Source: Tenacibaculum dicentrarchi (lineage in GTDB: Bacteria; Bacteroidota; Bacteroidia; Flavobacteriales; Flavobacteriaceae). Taken from it: DNA of 64,000 nt. The notes under the pieces are model-generated. The model was not told where the DNA came from. It made no database searches and worked only from the letters and a program-made list of their open reading frames with translations. Position 1 is the stretch's first letter; every line of letters begins with the position of its first letter. Both the position numbers and the translations under genes were made by a program. Below are positions 56,042-64,000 of this stretch, one piece after another. The stretch spans positions 186,001-250,000 of the forward strand of contig NZ_OESZ01000001.1 in the NCBI RefSeq assembly GCF_900239345.1, given 5' to 3'.

Positions 56042-56833
56042 TTATAAGGTACTAATTGTTACTGAAAATAAGTCTTTACCTGTACTTATTCTGCTATTTT
56101 TTATTGAGTTTTCAGAATCTTTTTCTAAAGGATATTGGGTAATAGGTTCAATACAAACCATATTTTTAACAGGAGTCCATAACATAAAATTATCAAAATT
56201 TTTGGTGCTAATTTTTATACTACTCCCCTCTTTTTTTATCAAATTAATTTCATTTGTATTTAAAACTTTATAAGCTGCCGAACCTACATTTAAAATTTCC
56301 GATAAGCTAATTTCTATATCTTTTGTTTTTATAATTTCAGTACCAAAACCAGATAATTTAAAACTAGGGTGATAGCCAAACATATAAGGCATTTTTTTAT
56401 CATTAATAATTTCAAAATCTATTTTTATAGCTGATTTTTCAAGCGAAATAATTTTTCTAAAAACAAAATCATATGTCCAAAATAAATTTTCTTGTGTCGA
56501 TTTTTCTGGAAATTTAGAATTTTTTACAAGTGTACTTTTTACATATTTTTTTTCAAAAATAGCAGAAGTTTTATCACTAAAAATCAGTTTATACTCAAGT
56601 TCTCTTAATAAACCATGTTGGTCTTGTTTAGCAACTCCGTTAGGTGTATCAACAGAAAAATTATTTAATTTTGTAGGTCCAATAATAGGAAACATCTCTA
56701 TATCAGAAGCATTCCAACCAGGTGAATCTTTCGAATGTATTAGTTCTTCATCATTAATTATAAAACTAATTAGTTCACCTTTACATATACTTGCAGAACT
56801 TTGACTGTTTTTTAAAAGAATAGTAGTATTCAT
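56042..56833 (-). CDS. Aldose 1-epimerase-like protein (galactose mutarotase fold)
   Basis: A 263-residue beta-sandwich protein of the aldose epimerase family. KGELISFIINDEELIHSKDS, MFPIIGPTKL, QHGLLRELEY and PYMFGYHPSFKLSG match the family's substrate-pocket region, and MLWTPVKNMVCIEPITQYP contains the conserved Glu. I start at the ATG at 56833. A frame from 56908 would add 25 hydrophobic residues not usual in this family; translation of those residues is not excluded. It is the first gene of the epimerase-rluE-small protein-kinase set and may act on hexose phosphates. Confidence 0.85.
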   Translation of the reverse strand: MNTTILLKNSQSSASICKGELISFIINDEELIHSKDSPGWNASDIEMFPIIGPTKLNNFSVDTPNGVAKQDQHGLLRELEYKLIFSDKTSAIFEKKYVKSTLVKNSKFPEKSTQENLFWTYDFVFRKIISLEKSAIKIDFEIINDKKMPYMFGYHPSFKLSGFGTEIIKTKDIEISLSEILNVGSAAYKVLNTNEINLIKKEGSSIKISTKNFDNFMLWTPVKNMVCIEPITQYPLEKDSENSIKNSRISTGKDLFSVTISTL

Positions 56834-56947
56834 TTTTATTGAAATTAAGAAAAACAATATTACAAAATGTAGCATGAAAAAGATGGTAAAATAAAAGTAG
56901 TTTTTCATAACTTAGCCACTCTTATTATAATAAAAATAGCACGATTT

Positions 56948-57973
56948 ATGGCAGCAGATAAAGAAAATAAAAATAAGGACAAAGAAAAAGAAGCAAAATT
57001 AAAAGCTCTTCAACTTACTTTAGATAAGTTAGATAAAACTTATGGAAAAGGGTCGGTAATGAAATTAGGTGATACTAAGGTAGAAGAAATGGAAGTAATT
57101 TCATCAGGTTCTTTAGGATTAGATTTAGCTTTAGGCGTTGGTGGATATCCTCGTGGAAGAGTTATTGAAATTTATGGACCAGAATCATCAGGTAAAACAA
57201 CCTTAACATTACATGCAATTGCTGAGGCTCAAAAAGCTGGTGGTATTGCCGCTTTTATTGATGCTGAACATGCTTTTGACCGTTTTTATGCTGAAAATTT
57301 AGGTATTGATACTGATAATTTAATTATTTCTCAGCCAGACCATGGTGAGCAAGCATTAGAAATTGCTGATAATTTAATTCGTTCTGGTGCGGTAGATATT
57401 GTAGTGGTAGATTCTGTTGCGGCGTTAACTCCTAAATCAGAAATTGAAGGTGAAATGGGAGATTCTAAAATGGGATTACACGCCCGTTTAATGTCTCAGG
57501 CATTACGTAAATTAACAGGTACAATTAGTAAAACGAAATGTACGGTTATTTTTATCAATCAGTTACGTGAAAAAATTGGTGTGATGTTCGGAAACCCTGA
57601 AACAACAACTGGAGGTAATGCCTTAAAATTTTATGCTTCTGTTCGTTTAGATATTCGTCGTAGAACACAAATTAAAGATGGCGATAAAGTTATTGGAAAC
57701 AGTACGAAAGTGAAAATTGTAAAAAATAAAGTAGCACCACCATTTCAAATTGCAGAATTTGATATTATGTATGGTAAAGGAGTTTCTAAAGTTGGTGAAA
57801 TTTTAGATATTGGTGTTGAATACGGAATTATCAAAAAAAGCGGTTCATGGTTTAGTTATGGAGAAACTAAATTAGGACAAGGTAGAGATGCTGTAAAAGG
57901 TTTAATTAAAGATAATCCAGAATTAGCAGAAGAATTAGAAGCTAAAATAAAAGATGCTATTGAAAATAAATAA
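56948..57973 (+). CDS. recA: Recombinase RecA
   Basis: A 341-residue RecA. An unusually basic/charged N terminus ([20 protein letters not shown]) precedes the core: Walker [11 protein letters not shown] near residue 76, the [20 protein letters not shown] segment with Walker B and loop L1, [14 protein letters not shown] and [18 protein letters not shown] (loop L2), and an acidic-to-basic C-terminal domain. Its promoter is not obvious; no LexA box is apparent in the short gap to the epimerase gene. A terminator lies 23 bp past the stop. Confidence 0.98.
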   Translation: MAADKENKNKDKEKEAKLKALQLTLDKLDKTYGKGSVMKLGDTKVEEMEVISSGSLGLDLALGVGGYPRGRVIEIYGPESSGKTTLTLHAIAEAQKAGGIAAFIDAEHAFDRFYAENLGIDTDNLIISQPDHGEQALEIADNLIRSGAVDIVVVDSVAALTPKSEIEGEMGDSKMGLHARLMSQALRKLTGTISKTKCTVIFINQLREKIGVMFGNPETTTGGNALKFYASVRLDIRRRTQIKDGDKVIGNSTKVKIVKNKVAPPFQIAEFDIMYGKGVSKVGEILDIGVEYGIIKKSGSWFSYGETKLGQGRDAVKGLIKDNPELAEELEAKIKDAIENK

Positions 57974-57995
57974 TACTCTTTTATTATATTAAAAT

Positions 57996-58030
57996 AAAAA
58001 CCTGTTGTAATATTTTTGCAACAGGTTTTT
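57996..58030 (+). terminator. Terminator after recA
   Basis: Perfect 12-bp stem (AAAAACCTGTTG and complement), 11-base loop, long T tail. Confidence 0.9.
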
Positions 58031-58040
58031 ATTTTTTTTT

Positions 58041-58126
58041 AGAAGCAATTTCCCGCTTTCTGCACTCGCTTTTTTTTGAAGAAAAAATCAAAAAAGAGCT
58101 CAAACAAATGCTTCAATCGGGGCTAA
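58041..58126 (-). repeat. Flavobacterial intergenic repeat, copy B (inverted relative to copy A)
   Basis: Reads TAGCCCCGATTGAAGC on the minus strand and matches 19595-19690 closely in its outer parts; the copies differ mainly in the centre. It lies between recA and dut, as copy A lies between mobA and rimBK: both in convergent gaps beside a terminator. Confidence 0.85.
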
Positions 58127-58141
58127 AAATTTGAACACTAA

Positions 58142-58573
58142 TTAAACACCAGTACTACCAAAACCACCAGTACCACGTTCAGTTTCATTTAAAGCACTAA
58201 CTTCTTGCCAGTTTACACGTTCGTGTTTTGCAATAATTAATTGTGCAATACGTTCACCATCATTTACAGTAAAATCTTGGTTTGATAAATTGACTAAAAT
58301 AACGCCAATTTCTCCTCGATAATCCGCATCAATAGTACCTGGAGAATTTAATACTGTTACTCCATTTTTAGCTGCTAATCCGCTTCTTGGGCGTACTTGT
58401 GCTTCAAAACCGATAGGCAATGCAATAAATAACCCTGTTTTTATAATTGCTCTTTCTAAAGGTTTTAAAGTAATAGGCTTTTCAATATTTGCACGTAAAT
58501 CCATTCCTGCAGCACCTTGGCTTTCGTAAGCAGGTGTTTGATGTTTCGATTTATTTATTAGTTGTACGTTCAT
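58142..58573 (-). CDS. dut: dUTP diphosphatase
   Basis: A 143-residue trimeric dUTPase that lowers dUTP and makes dUMP. All five motifs are visible: AGMDLRA near residue 22, [11 protein letters not shown] near 62, [13 protein letters not shown] near 79, ERIAQLI near 105, and the C-terminal [11 protein letters not shown] that closes over the active site. It is read toward recA, with the repeat between them. Confidence 0.96.
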   Translation of the reverse strand: MNVQLINKSKHQTPAYESQGAAGMDLRANIEKPITLKPLERAIIKTGLFIALPIGFEAQVRPRSGLAAKNGVTVLNSPGTIDADYRGEIGVILVNLSNQDFTVNDGERIAQLIIAKHERVNWQEVSALNETERGTGGFGSTGV

Positions 58574-58599
58574 GTTTTTTATAAAAAGTTTTCAAAATT

Positions 58600-58607
58600 C
58601 AAATATA
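58600..58607 (-). promoter_or_regulatory. -7 element of dut promoter
   Basis: TATATTTG on the minus strand, 26 bp before the dut ATG; the divergent gpsA gene starts 67 bp beyond. Confidence 0.5.
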
Positions 58608-58674
58608 ATAATACTCATAACTTTTACTAGAAGGATATAGATTTATTAATTTAGCCCATTAATCAAACTATATT

Positions 58675-59670
58675 ATGAATAAGCAAACTAAAATAGCTGT
58701 TTTAGGTGGTGGAAGTTGGGCTACAGCCATTGTAAAAATGTTATCTGAAAATTTAGAAAATATCGGATGGTACATGCGTAGTATATATGCTATTGAGCAT
58801 ATAAAAAGAAACAAACACAATCCTAATTATTTAAGCTCCGCAGAATTTAATACCAAGCAGTTAGATTTGTCTGATGATATGAATTATATCGTTGAAAATT
58901 ATGATATCTTAATTTTTGCAATTCCTTCTGCATTTTTAAAAACAGCATTAGATAAATTATCAATTTCACTAAAAGATAAAATAATTTTTTCAGCTATTAA
59001 AGGTATTGTACCCGAAACAGGTTTAATTGTAGGTGAACATTTTCATGAAAATTATAATATCCCTTATCAAAATATAGGAGTTCTTACAGGTCCTTGTCAT
59101 GCAGAAGAAGTTGCTATGGAGCGCCTATCATACTTAACAATTGCTTGTCAAGATGAAAAAAAAGCAGAGTATTTAAGCCAATTTATTGCGAGTCGTTATA
59201 TCAAAATAAAAATTTCTGATGATATTATTGGTACAGAATACGCCGCAATGTTAAAAAATATTTATGCCATCGCAGCAGGTATTGCACATGGTTTAGGATA
59301 TGGAGATAATTTTCAGGCAGTATTAATGAGTAATGCCATTCGTGAAATGAAACGATTTATCGAAAAGGTTGATAAAATGAATCGAAATATTAATGATTCG
59401 GCTTATTTAGGTGATTTATTAGTTACAGGGTATTCGGTTTTTAGTAGAAATAGATTATTTGGAAATATGATTGGTAAAGGCTATACTGTAAAATCGGCAA
59501 TGTTAGAAATGAGTATGGTTGCCGAAGGATATTATGCTACAAAAAGTGCCTACGAAATAAATCAAAAAATTGATGCTAATACACCTATTATACAAGCAGT
59601 ATATAATGTGTTATATGGTAAAAAAGAAGCGAAAGATGAATTTTTGAAGTTAACAAATAGATTAGATTAG
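58675..59670 (+). CDS. gpsA: NAD(P)-dependent glycerol-3-phosphate dehydrogenase
   Basis: A 331-residue enzyme that reduces dihydroxyacetone phosphate to sn-glycerol 3-phosphate for phospholipid synthesis. The dinucleotide motif is VLGGGSWATAIVKML at residues ~9-23, the substrate region GPCHAEEVA is near 145, the catalytic Lys is in AAMLKNIYAIAAGIAHGLGYGDN near 195, and LGDLLVTGYSVFSRNR is near 245. The GxGxWGT form of other GpsA proteins is slightly altered (GGGSWAT), as in flavobacterial relatives. Confidence 0.94.
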   Translation: MNKQTKIAVLGGGSWATAIVKMLSENLENIGWYMRSIYAIEHIKRNKHNPNYLSSAEFNTKQLDLSDDMNYIVENYDILIFAIPSAFLKTALDKLSISLKDKIIFSAIKGIVPETGLIVGEHFHENYNIPYQNIGVLTGPCHAEEVAMERLSYLTIACQDEKKAEYLSQFIASRYIKIKISDDIIGTEYAAMLKNIYAIAAGIAHGLGYGDNFQAVLMSNAIREMKRFIEKVDKMNRNINDSAYLGDLLVTGYSVFSRNRLFGNMIGKGYTVKSAMLEMSMVAEGYYATKSAYEINQKIDANTPIIQAVYNVLYGKKEAKDEFLKLTNRLD

Positions 59671-59887
59671 TTGTTTGCATTTAATAAAATAACCTTTCTT
59701 AAAGAAAATTCATCAATCACTATTACCTTTATTTAGGTGATAAAAAAGCCTTGTAAAGATAAGAAACAAACATAACTTAAAAATCTGATTTACATTTATT
59801 TTGTATTAAAAATAAACAATTTAAATGTTTTAGAAAAATTTTACTATTGGTTGTATTTTAAGTATTTTCGTTTAAAATTAAACAACA

Positions 59888-60547
59888 ATGAAAACAATTC
59901 AAGAAGCTGTTGAAATTACTATAAGAAAAACACCTTTTATAGAAGAGGCTTTAAATGAAAAATTGATAAATGTATCTTCTTTAGCTAGAGTAATATTACC
60001 AGAAGTATCTAAATTACTTAAAAAAGATGTAAAAGTAGGTGCTGTTATGATGGCTATAAATAGATTATCGCCAGCAAATGAATTAAGAGTACGTAAAAAT
60101 ATTAAAAAATTAGCACTTAATTTAGGAGATGTTATTGTTCGGTCAGATTTGTGTGACTTTACCTTTAAAAATACATCTTCTTTATTAAAAGAAATAGCTA
60201 AAATATTAAGTAAATCGGCTGATAGTAACGACTATTTTTTAACAGTTTCACAAGGTATCTTTGAAACAAATATTGTTACTAGTAAAAATTTACGAGCTTA
60301 TGTTGAAGAAATTTTTAAACGAGAAACGTTAATTAATAACGTAAATGATTTAGCTTCTATTACCATTAAATTACCTAAAAATAATTTAGAACAATCAGGT
60401 ATTTATTATTTTATTTTAAAGCAATTTGCTTGGGCAAATATAGCAGTACAAGAAATAATTTCAACTACACATGAAATGACTATTGTGGTAAAAGAAGAAG
60501 ATGTTAATGAAACATTTGCTATTTTAATGGATTTAAAATTAAATTAA
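59888..60547 (+). CDS. ACT-domain-like protein, not an aspartate kinase
   Basis: A 219-residue cytoplasmic protein. The first ~70 residues (EAVEITIRKTPFIEEALNEK, NVSSLARVILPEVSKLL, GAVMMAINRL) look like a winged-helix or helical regulatory domain, and the last ~70 (ASITIKLPKNNLEQSGIYYF, IAVQEIISTTHEMTIVVKEE, DVNETFAILMDL) match the ACT-like fold of aspartokinases. The kinase domain is absent although such proteins are sometimes labelled aspartate kinase. A role as amino-acid-sensing regulator is possible. It has its own promoter-like TTG/TATTTTCG region near 59860 and is 12 bp upstream of the MFS gene, with which it is probably co-transcribed. Confidence 0.7.
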   Translation: MKTIQEAVEITIRKTPFIEEALNEKLINVSSLARVILPEVSKLLKKDVKVGAVMMAINRLSPANELRVRKNIKKLALNLGDVIVRSDLCDFTFKNTSSLLKEIAKILSKSADSNDYFLTVSQGIFETNIVTSKNLRAYVEEIFKRETLINNVNDLASITIKLPKNNLEQSGIYYFILKQFAWANIAVQEIISTTHEMTIVVKEEDVNETFAILMDLKLN

Positions 60548-60559
60548 AAATATCAAAAA

Positions 60560-61840
60560 ATGTCAAAATATCAGCAAAAAAATGATCCGTATGCTTCTTT
60601 AAGAATTAAGGAATTTAATTTATTTCTTTTAGTACGTTTTGCTTTAGTTTTTGGCTGGTCGATGCAATTTATAATCATAGAATGGCAGGTTTATAGCATT
60701 ACTAAAAACCCATTATCATTAGGGATTATTGGTTTAATGGAAGTAATCCCTGCAGTTTCTATGGCGTTATTTGCAGGGCATATTGTCGATCAAAAAGAAA
60801 AAAAAAACTTACTAGCACTTTGTATCGGTATTTTTTCATTGATAAGTTTGGGCTTGTTTTTTTTAACACTTCCTAGTTTTGTAGCGGGTTGGCAACAAAA
60901 TACTGTTTTATATGCAATTTACGGCTTGGTATTTTTTGGAGGACTTTTACGTTCTTTTTTCGGTCCTACAATCTTTTCGTTAATCGGTTTAATTGTGCCT
61001 AAAAAATTATATCCAAACGCAGCCACTTGGAGCAGTTCTACATGGCAAATGGCATCAGTTTTAGGGCCTGCTTTTGCTGGGTTTACTATTTCATGGATAG
61101 GCGTTCATTGGTCGCTTTGCATTGTTTTCAGCTTGGTGTTATTTTCATTTCTGATGGTCTTTTTTATCGATAAAAAACCTATTTTAAACCCTAAAATAGG
61201 CGAACCAATCTTAAAAAGTTTACAAGAAGGAATTCATTTCGTCTTTAAAACAAAAGCCATTTTAGGAGCCATTACCTTAGATATGATTTCGGTATTATTT
61301 GGCGGTGCGGTGGCATTATTACCTATTTATGCACAAGATATTTTAAAAGTAGGACCAGAAGGTTTTGGCGCATTGCGAGCCGCACCAGCAATTGGCGCTT
61401 TTTTAACCATGTTGGTAACCGCTTATATTCCGATAAGTAAAAATGCAGGGCTAAAACTATTAGCCGCAATTTTTGGTTTTGGAATTTGTATTATTATCTT
61501 CGGATTGTCTTCTATTTTCTGGATATCTATTGTAGCATTATTTTTCAGTGGTATTACCGATGGAGTTTCCATGGTTATCCGTCAAACCATTTTACAGCTA
61601 AAAACACCCGATAATATGCGTGGTCGAGTTGCTTCGGTTAATTCTATGTTTGTAGGCTCTTCCAACGAATTAGGTGCTTTTGAAAGTGGTGTAACCGCAA
61701 AATTAATGGGTACAGTAACTGCTGTTGTTTTTGGTGGAACAATGACATTAATAACGGTTATTACTACAGGGGTTTTAAATCCTACATTGCGAAAATTAGA
61801 TTTAAGTGAAGATTTAGATTCACACGAAAAAATGGAGTAA
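60560..61840 (+). CDS. Major facilitator superfamily transporter
   Basis: A 426-residue inner-membrane transporter with 12 hydrophobic segments of the EntS/MFS_3 type: an N-terminal FNLFLLVRFALVFGWSMQF, MALFAGHIVDQKEKKN between helices 2 and 3, FFGPTIFSLIGLIVP, LGPAFAGFTISWIGVHWSL, and later RTILQLKTPDNMRGRVASVNSM, a typical signature of this group. Substrates of relatives include siderophores and drugs; nothing here fixes the choice. It starts 12 bp after the ACT-domain gene. The MITE-like element begins 6 bp after the stop. Confidence 0.92.
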   Translation: MSKYQQKNDPYASLRIKEFNLFLLVRFALVFGWSMQFIIIEWQVYSITKNPLSLGIIGLMEVIPAVSMALFAGHIVDQKEKKNLLALCIGIFSLISLGLFFLTLPSFVAGWQQNTVLYAIYGLVFFGGLLRSFFGPTIFSLIGLIVPKKLYPNAATWSSSTWQMASVLGPAFAGFTISWIGVHWSLCIVFSLVLFSFLMVFFIDKKPILNPKIGEPILKSLQEGIHFVFKTKAILGAITLDMISVLFGGAVALLPIYAQDILKVGPEGFGALRAAPAIGAFLTMLVTAYIPISKNAGLKLLAAIFGFGICIIIFGLSSIFWISIVALFFSGITDGVSMVIRQTILQLKTPDNMRGRVASVNSMFVGSSNELGAFESGVTAKLMGTVTAVVFGGTMTLITVITTGVLNPTLRKLDLSEDLDSHEKME

Positions 61841-61846
61841 TTGTAA

Positions 61847-62119
61847 GAGCCTATTTGAAAATTAAATAAACTGTTAGTTCTAGTGATTTTTTTATTTCAA
61901 AAAAATTGTATCGAGAACTCCCACATAAAATAATTCAATTTTTCGATACAATTTTAATTTATTTTAGTCATTAAAAGCACTCGAATTGACAAAAATTATC
62001 AAAAAAAAGCTAAAAAACAGGGCAAATCAGGATTAGAAACTGAACTAAAATCCCTTTGACGGCTTCGATTTCTTATTTTGATGTTATAAAACTTTTTTAG
62101 ATGAAATTTAAACAGGCTC
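61847..62119. mobile_element. 273-bp MITE-like element with TAA target duplication
   Basis: The ends GAGCCTATTTGAA and the complement of TTTAAACAGGCTC match at 11 of 13 positions as terminal inverted repeats, and TAA occurs directly outside each end (61844-61846, 62120-62122). GAGCCT ends with a TAA duplication resemble IS5-family elements of Bacteroidota. No transposase frame is present, so it must have depended on a transposase elsewhere. Inside, two arms (61871-61919 and 61940-61991) resemble the right half of the moa-cluster repeat in opposite orientations (TTGTATCGAGAAC and its complement). Confidence 0.7.
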
Positions 62120-62290
62120 TAAGAAAAAATAAATTTAATAGGCTTTATTACATATTTAAAACCTCTTCACTCTTTTTTCAAAAATATCTTTTAAATTCAT
62201 TTCAAAATATTATTTAGGATATATTTTTTTTCTCTAAATTTTACATTTTTTAATATACATTTTATTTTTAAATGTTAAAGATAAGTTAAC

Positions 62291-62314
62291 AAAAATAGGG
62301 TTAACCCTATTTTT
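62291..62314. promoter_or_regulatory. 24-bp perfect palindrome upstream of the LRR gene
   Basis: AAAAATAGGGTT is followed directly by its complement AACCCTATTTTT. The palindrome lies about 20 bp before the -33 element; GGTATTG is repeated twice just after it. It is a candidate operator for a dimeric regulator of the secreted LRR protein. Confidence 0.5.
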
Positions 62315-62332
62315 AATTAGGGGTATTGGGTA

Positions 62333-62363
62333 TTGTACAGGTAAATAACATCTCTTAGATTTG
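62333..62363 (+). promoter_or_regulatory. Promoter of the LRR gene
   Basis: TTG at 62333-62335 and TAGATTTG at 62356-62363 fit the -33/-7 pair with normal spacing. The start would be near 62368, giving a leader of about 130 bases before the ATG at 62498. Confidence 0.5.
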
Positions 62364-62497
62364 TAAAATTATTACTAACTATAAGTAGTTAATTTGTTGA
62401 TTTTTATTTGTTTATATGTTTTTTTAAAAATAAATGATAAATCATTAAATTAATAATATTATTAGCCGTAATAATATTAACCAAAAATAAAAAATAT

Positions 62498-64000
62498 ATG
62501 AAAAAACTATTATTCTTAACCTTATTAATAGGTTACTATGCTATTGGAAATACACAAAATATTAATTTTCCTGACTCCAATTTTAAAAATGCACTTTTGA
62601 GTCATAGCCCTTTAGTAGATACAGATAGCAATGGTGAAATAAGTGTTCAAGAGGCAGAAAATTCAAAATATTTAAGATTAACGAATAAAGGTATAAGTGA
62701 TTTAAGTGGAATAGAAAATTTCTCAAATTTAGAAGGTTTAACAGTAAATAAAAATCAATTAATATCTATAGACCTTACAAAGAATACTAAGTTAAAATTA
62801 ATTAATTTAAGTGATAATAAAATAAGTAATATTAATATAACTAATAATTTAGATTTAAAATCTTTTAGTATTCGGAATAATAAATTAACTGATATAAATA
62901 TAGCTACAAATTTAAACTTAACATCATTAGATGTTTTTAATAATAATATACAAAGTATTGATATTTCTAAAAATGTATTATTAACAAATTTAAATGTAGC
63001 ATCTAATTTTAGTTTAGGGCAATTAAACATTACTAAAAATGTATTATTAAAACATTTATATGCTTTTAATAATGGGTTAACTGAAATTGATATTTCTAAT
63101 AATACTAATTTAGTAACTCTTAATGTTATGCAAAATAATTTATTAAATTTAGATGTTTCAAAAAATGTGTTATTGACATCAATATCTGTAAATAACAATA
63201 AATTGACAGATATAAATCTTTCTAATAACTCTAAATTGGGTTGGTTACGTATTCAATATAATAAATTAAATACCTTAAATGTAAGACCTTGTTCACTTAT
63301 TTTTTTAAATTTTGAGGGTAATTCTAATTTAACAAGTGTTTCTATGACTGGGCAATCAATAGGATATACAACATCAATTTCAGGTGAAGAAAAATTAAAT
63401 GTAAATTTAAAAAATTGTCCTAAATTAGAATTTATTTGTGCTGAACAGGAATATTTAAATGATATTTTTACTCTATTAGAAGAAGCTAATCAAACAAGTT
63501 GTATGCTTTCTAATGATTGTGATGTACCTCATAATCGTATTAAAGGTACTATTACTTATGATGTAAATGGCGATGGTTGTGATAGTGCTGATGTTCCTTT
63601 TACAGGAGGTTTAAGAGTTTCTGCAATTTCATTGACAAATGGTCAATCTACTGTGGCATATCCAAATCAAGAAGGAAAATACGCACTGCATATATCAGAT
63701 GGTACCTATTTTATAGCTCCTGCCCTACAGAATTTAAATTATTTTACATTTTCAACACCAGTTACTCCTACACCAATAAATATTCCTGTACAGTTAAATA
63801 CATTAATAACAGATTATTGTGTAAAATCAGTTGGTAACTTTAATGATTTAGAAGTAAGTATTGTTCCTTTAACTAGAGCAAGACCAGGTTTTAATGCAAC
63901 TTATAAACTTACCTATAAAAATATAGGAACAACGACACAATCTGGTACGGTTACTTTAAATTATCAAGAAAATGTGCTAAACTATGTTAGTTCAATACCT
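62498..64000 (+). CDS. Secreted leucine-rich-repeat protein (3' end outside window)
   Basis: An open frame of 501 codons from an ATG with a signal peptide (MKKLLFLTLLIGYYAIGNTQ) to the window edge. The segment with VDTDSNGEISVQEAE resembles a short EF-hand-like lead-in, and residues ~65-290 form about ten irregular leucine-rich repeats (LINLSDNKISNINITNN, LTSLDVFNNNIQSIDISKN). After a Cys-containing junction (SCMLSNDCDVPHNRIKGTI), a beta-sandwich domain begins (YDVNGDGCDSADVPFTGG). Such proteins in Flavobacteriia usually continue with DUF7619-like and type IX sorting domains, which would be off the edge. It is probably surface-attached or secreted; adhesion is likely but not shown. Confidence 0.85.
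   Translation, partial: MKKLLFLTLLIGYYAIGNTQNINFPDSNFKNALLSHSPLVDTDSNGEISVQEAENSKYLRLTNKGISDLSGIENFSNLEGLTVNKNQLISIDLTKNTKLKLINLSDNKISNINITNNLDLKSFSIRNNKLTDINIATNLNLTSLDVFNNNIQSIDISKNVLLTNLNVASNFSLGQLNITKNVLLKHLYAFNNGLTEIDISNNTNLVTLNVMQNNLLNLDVSKNVLLTSISVNNNKLTDINLSNNSKLGWLRIQYNKLNTLNVRPCSLIFLNFEGNSNLTSVSMTGQSIGYTTSISGEEKLNVNLKNCPKLEFICAEQEYLNDIFTLLEEANQTSCMLSNDCDVPHNRIKGTITYDVNGDGCDSADVPFTGGLRVSAISLTNGQSTVAYPNQEGKYALHISDGTYFIAPALQNLNYFTFSTPVTPTPINIPVQLNTLITDYCVKSVGNFNDLEVSIVPLTRARPGFNATYKLTYKNIGTTTQSGTVTLNYQENVLNYVSSIP

Noticed and set aside
56834-56908. N-terminal extension of the aldose epimerase
   Set aside because: It adds 25 hydrophobic residues not usual in this cytoplasmic family; the ATG at 56833 gives a normal length. 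A membrane-anchored form is not fully excluded.
62755-63198. Open frame on the minus strand across the LRR gene
   Set aside because: It is the reverse of a repetitive, A/T-rich plus-strand gene with a signal peptide, good frame and promoter; the product has no sensible features.

Overview
The window comes from a low-GC marine-type flavobacterium (Bacteroidota, Flavobacteriia; a Tenacibaculum/Polaribacter-like genome is my best guess). This rests on a SusC/SusD pair with a companion metallohydrolase lipoprotein, promoters of the Bacteroidota form (TAnnTTTG near -7), A-rich leaders in place of Shine-Dalgarno sites, DUF4175 and DUF4302 proteins, a patatin with an outer-membrane barrel, and very A/T-rich coding DNA. 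The species is not proven. I recognise no tRNA, rRNA, CRISPR array or complete insertion sequence.

Layout. 1-6.7 kb: end of a SusC gene, then SusD, a zinc metallohydrolase lipoprotein and a DUF4302 lipoprotein, closed by a terminator; a nutrient-import operon. 6.8-9.1 kb: HU, a 29-residue basic ribosomal-type protein and RNase G. 9.1-15 kb: patatin-barrel protein and UvrC (-), and a membrane-anchored MutS-like ATPase (+). 15-19.6 kb: molybdenum-cofactor genes moaA, moeA, moaC, mobA, interrupted by a repeat family that brackets a small GIY-YIG nuclease gene. 19.7-22.5 kb: a RimB-RimK fusion and three small genes of Roadblock/LC7-like type. 22.5-29 kb: dprA, an unknown gene, an EamA transporter and mfd.

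29-37.6 kb: a compact three-gene ABC-3C system (Cap4-like nuclease effector, middle component, DUF3732 ATPase) inserted between mfd and the sbcD-sbcC pair. This is the strongest candidate for a defence system in the window. 37.8-50 kb: TerB-like protein, small barrel protein, gltX, a 1122-residue DUF4175 protein, ybeY, mnmG, a methyltransferase, DoxX, an SPFH/YbjQ pair, tatA and a GIN-domain protein. 50.3-53.9 kb: rnr and rpiB diverge from an 890-bp A/T-rich gap that carries seven TGTTRATAA-type 9-mers and a 13-A run, a plausible replication origin. 54-61.8 kb: GNAT, an epimerase/RluE/small membrane protein/N-acetylglucosamine kinase operon, recA, dut, gpsA, an ACT-like protein and an MFS transporter. 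61.8-64 kb: a 273-bp MITE-like element with TAA target duplications, then a secreted leucine-rich-repeat protein that runs off the right edge.

DNA repair and genome maintenance are over-represented (uvrC, mutS-like, dprA, mfd, sbcCD, recA, dut, HU). Two repeat families link distant parts of the window: the REP-like element of the moa cluster has diverged relatives inside the MITE at 61.9 kb, and a second ~90-bp element occurs as an inverted pair near 19.6 and 58.1 kb.
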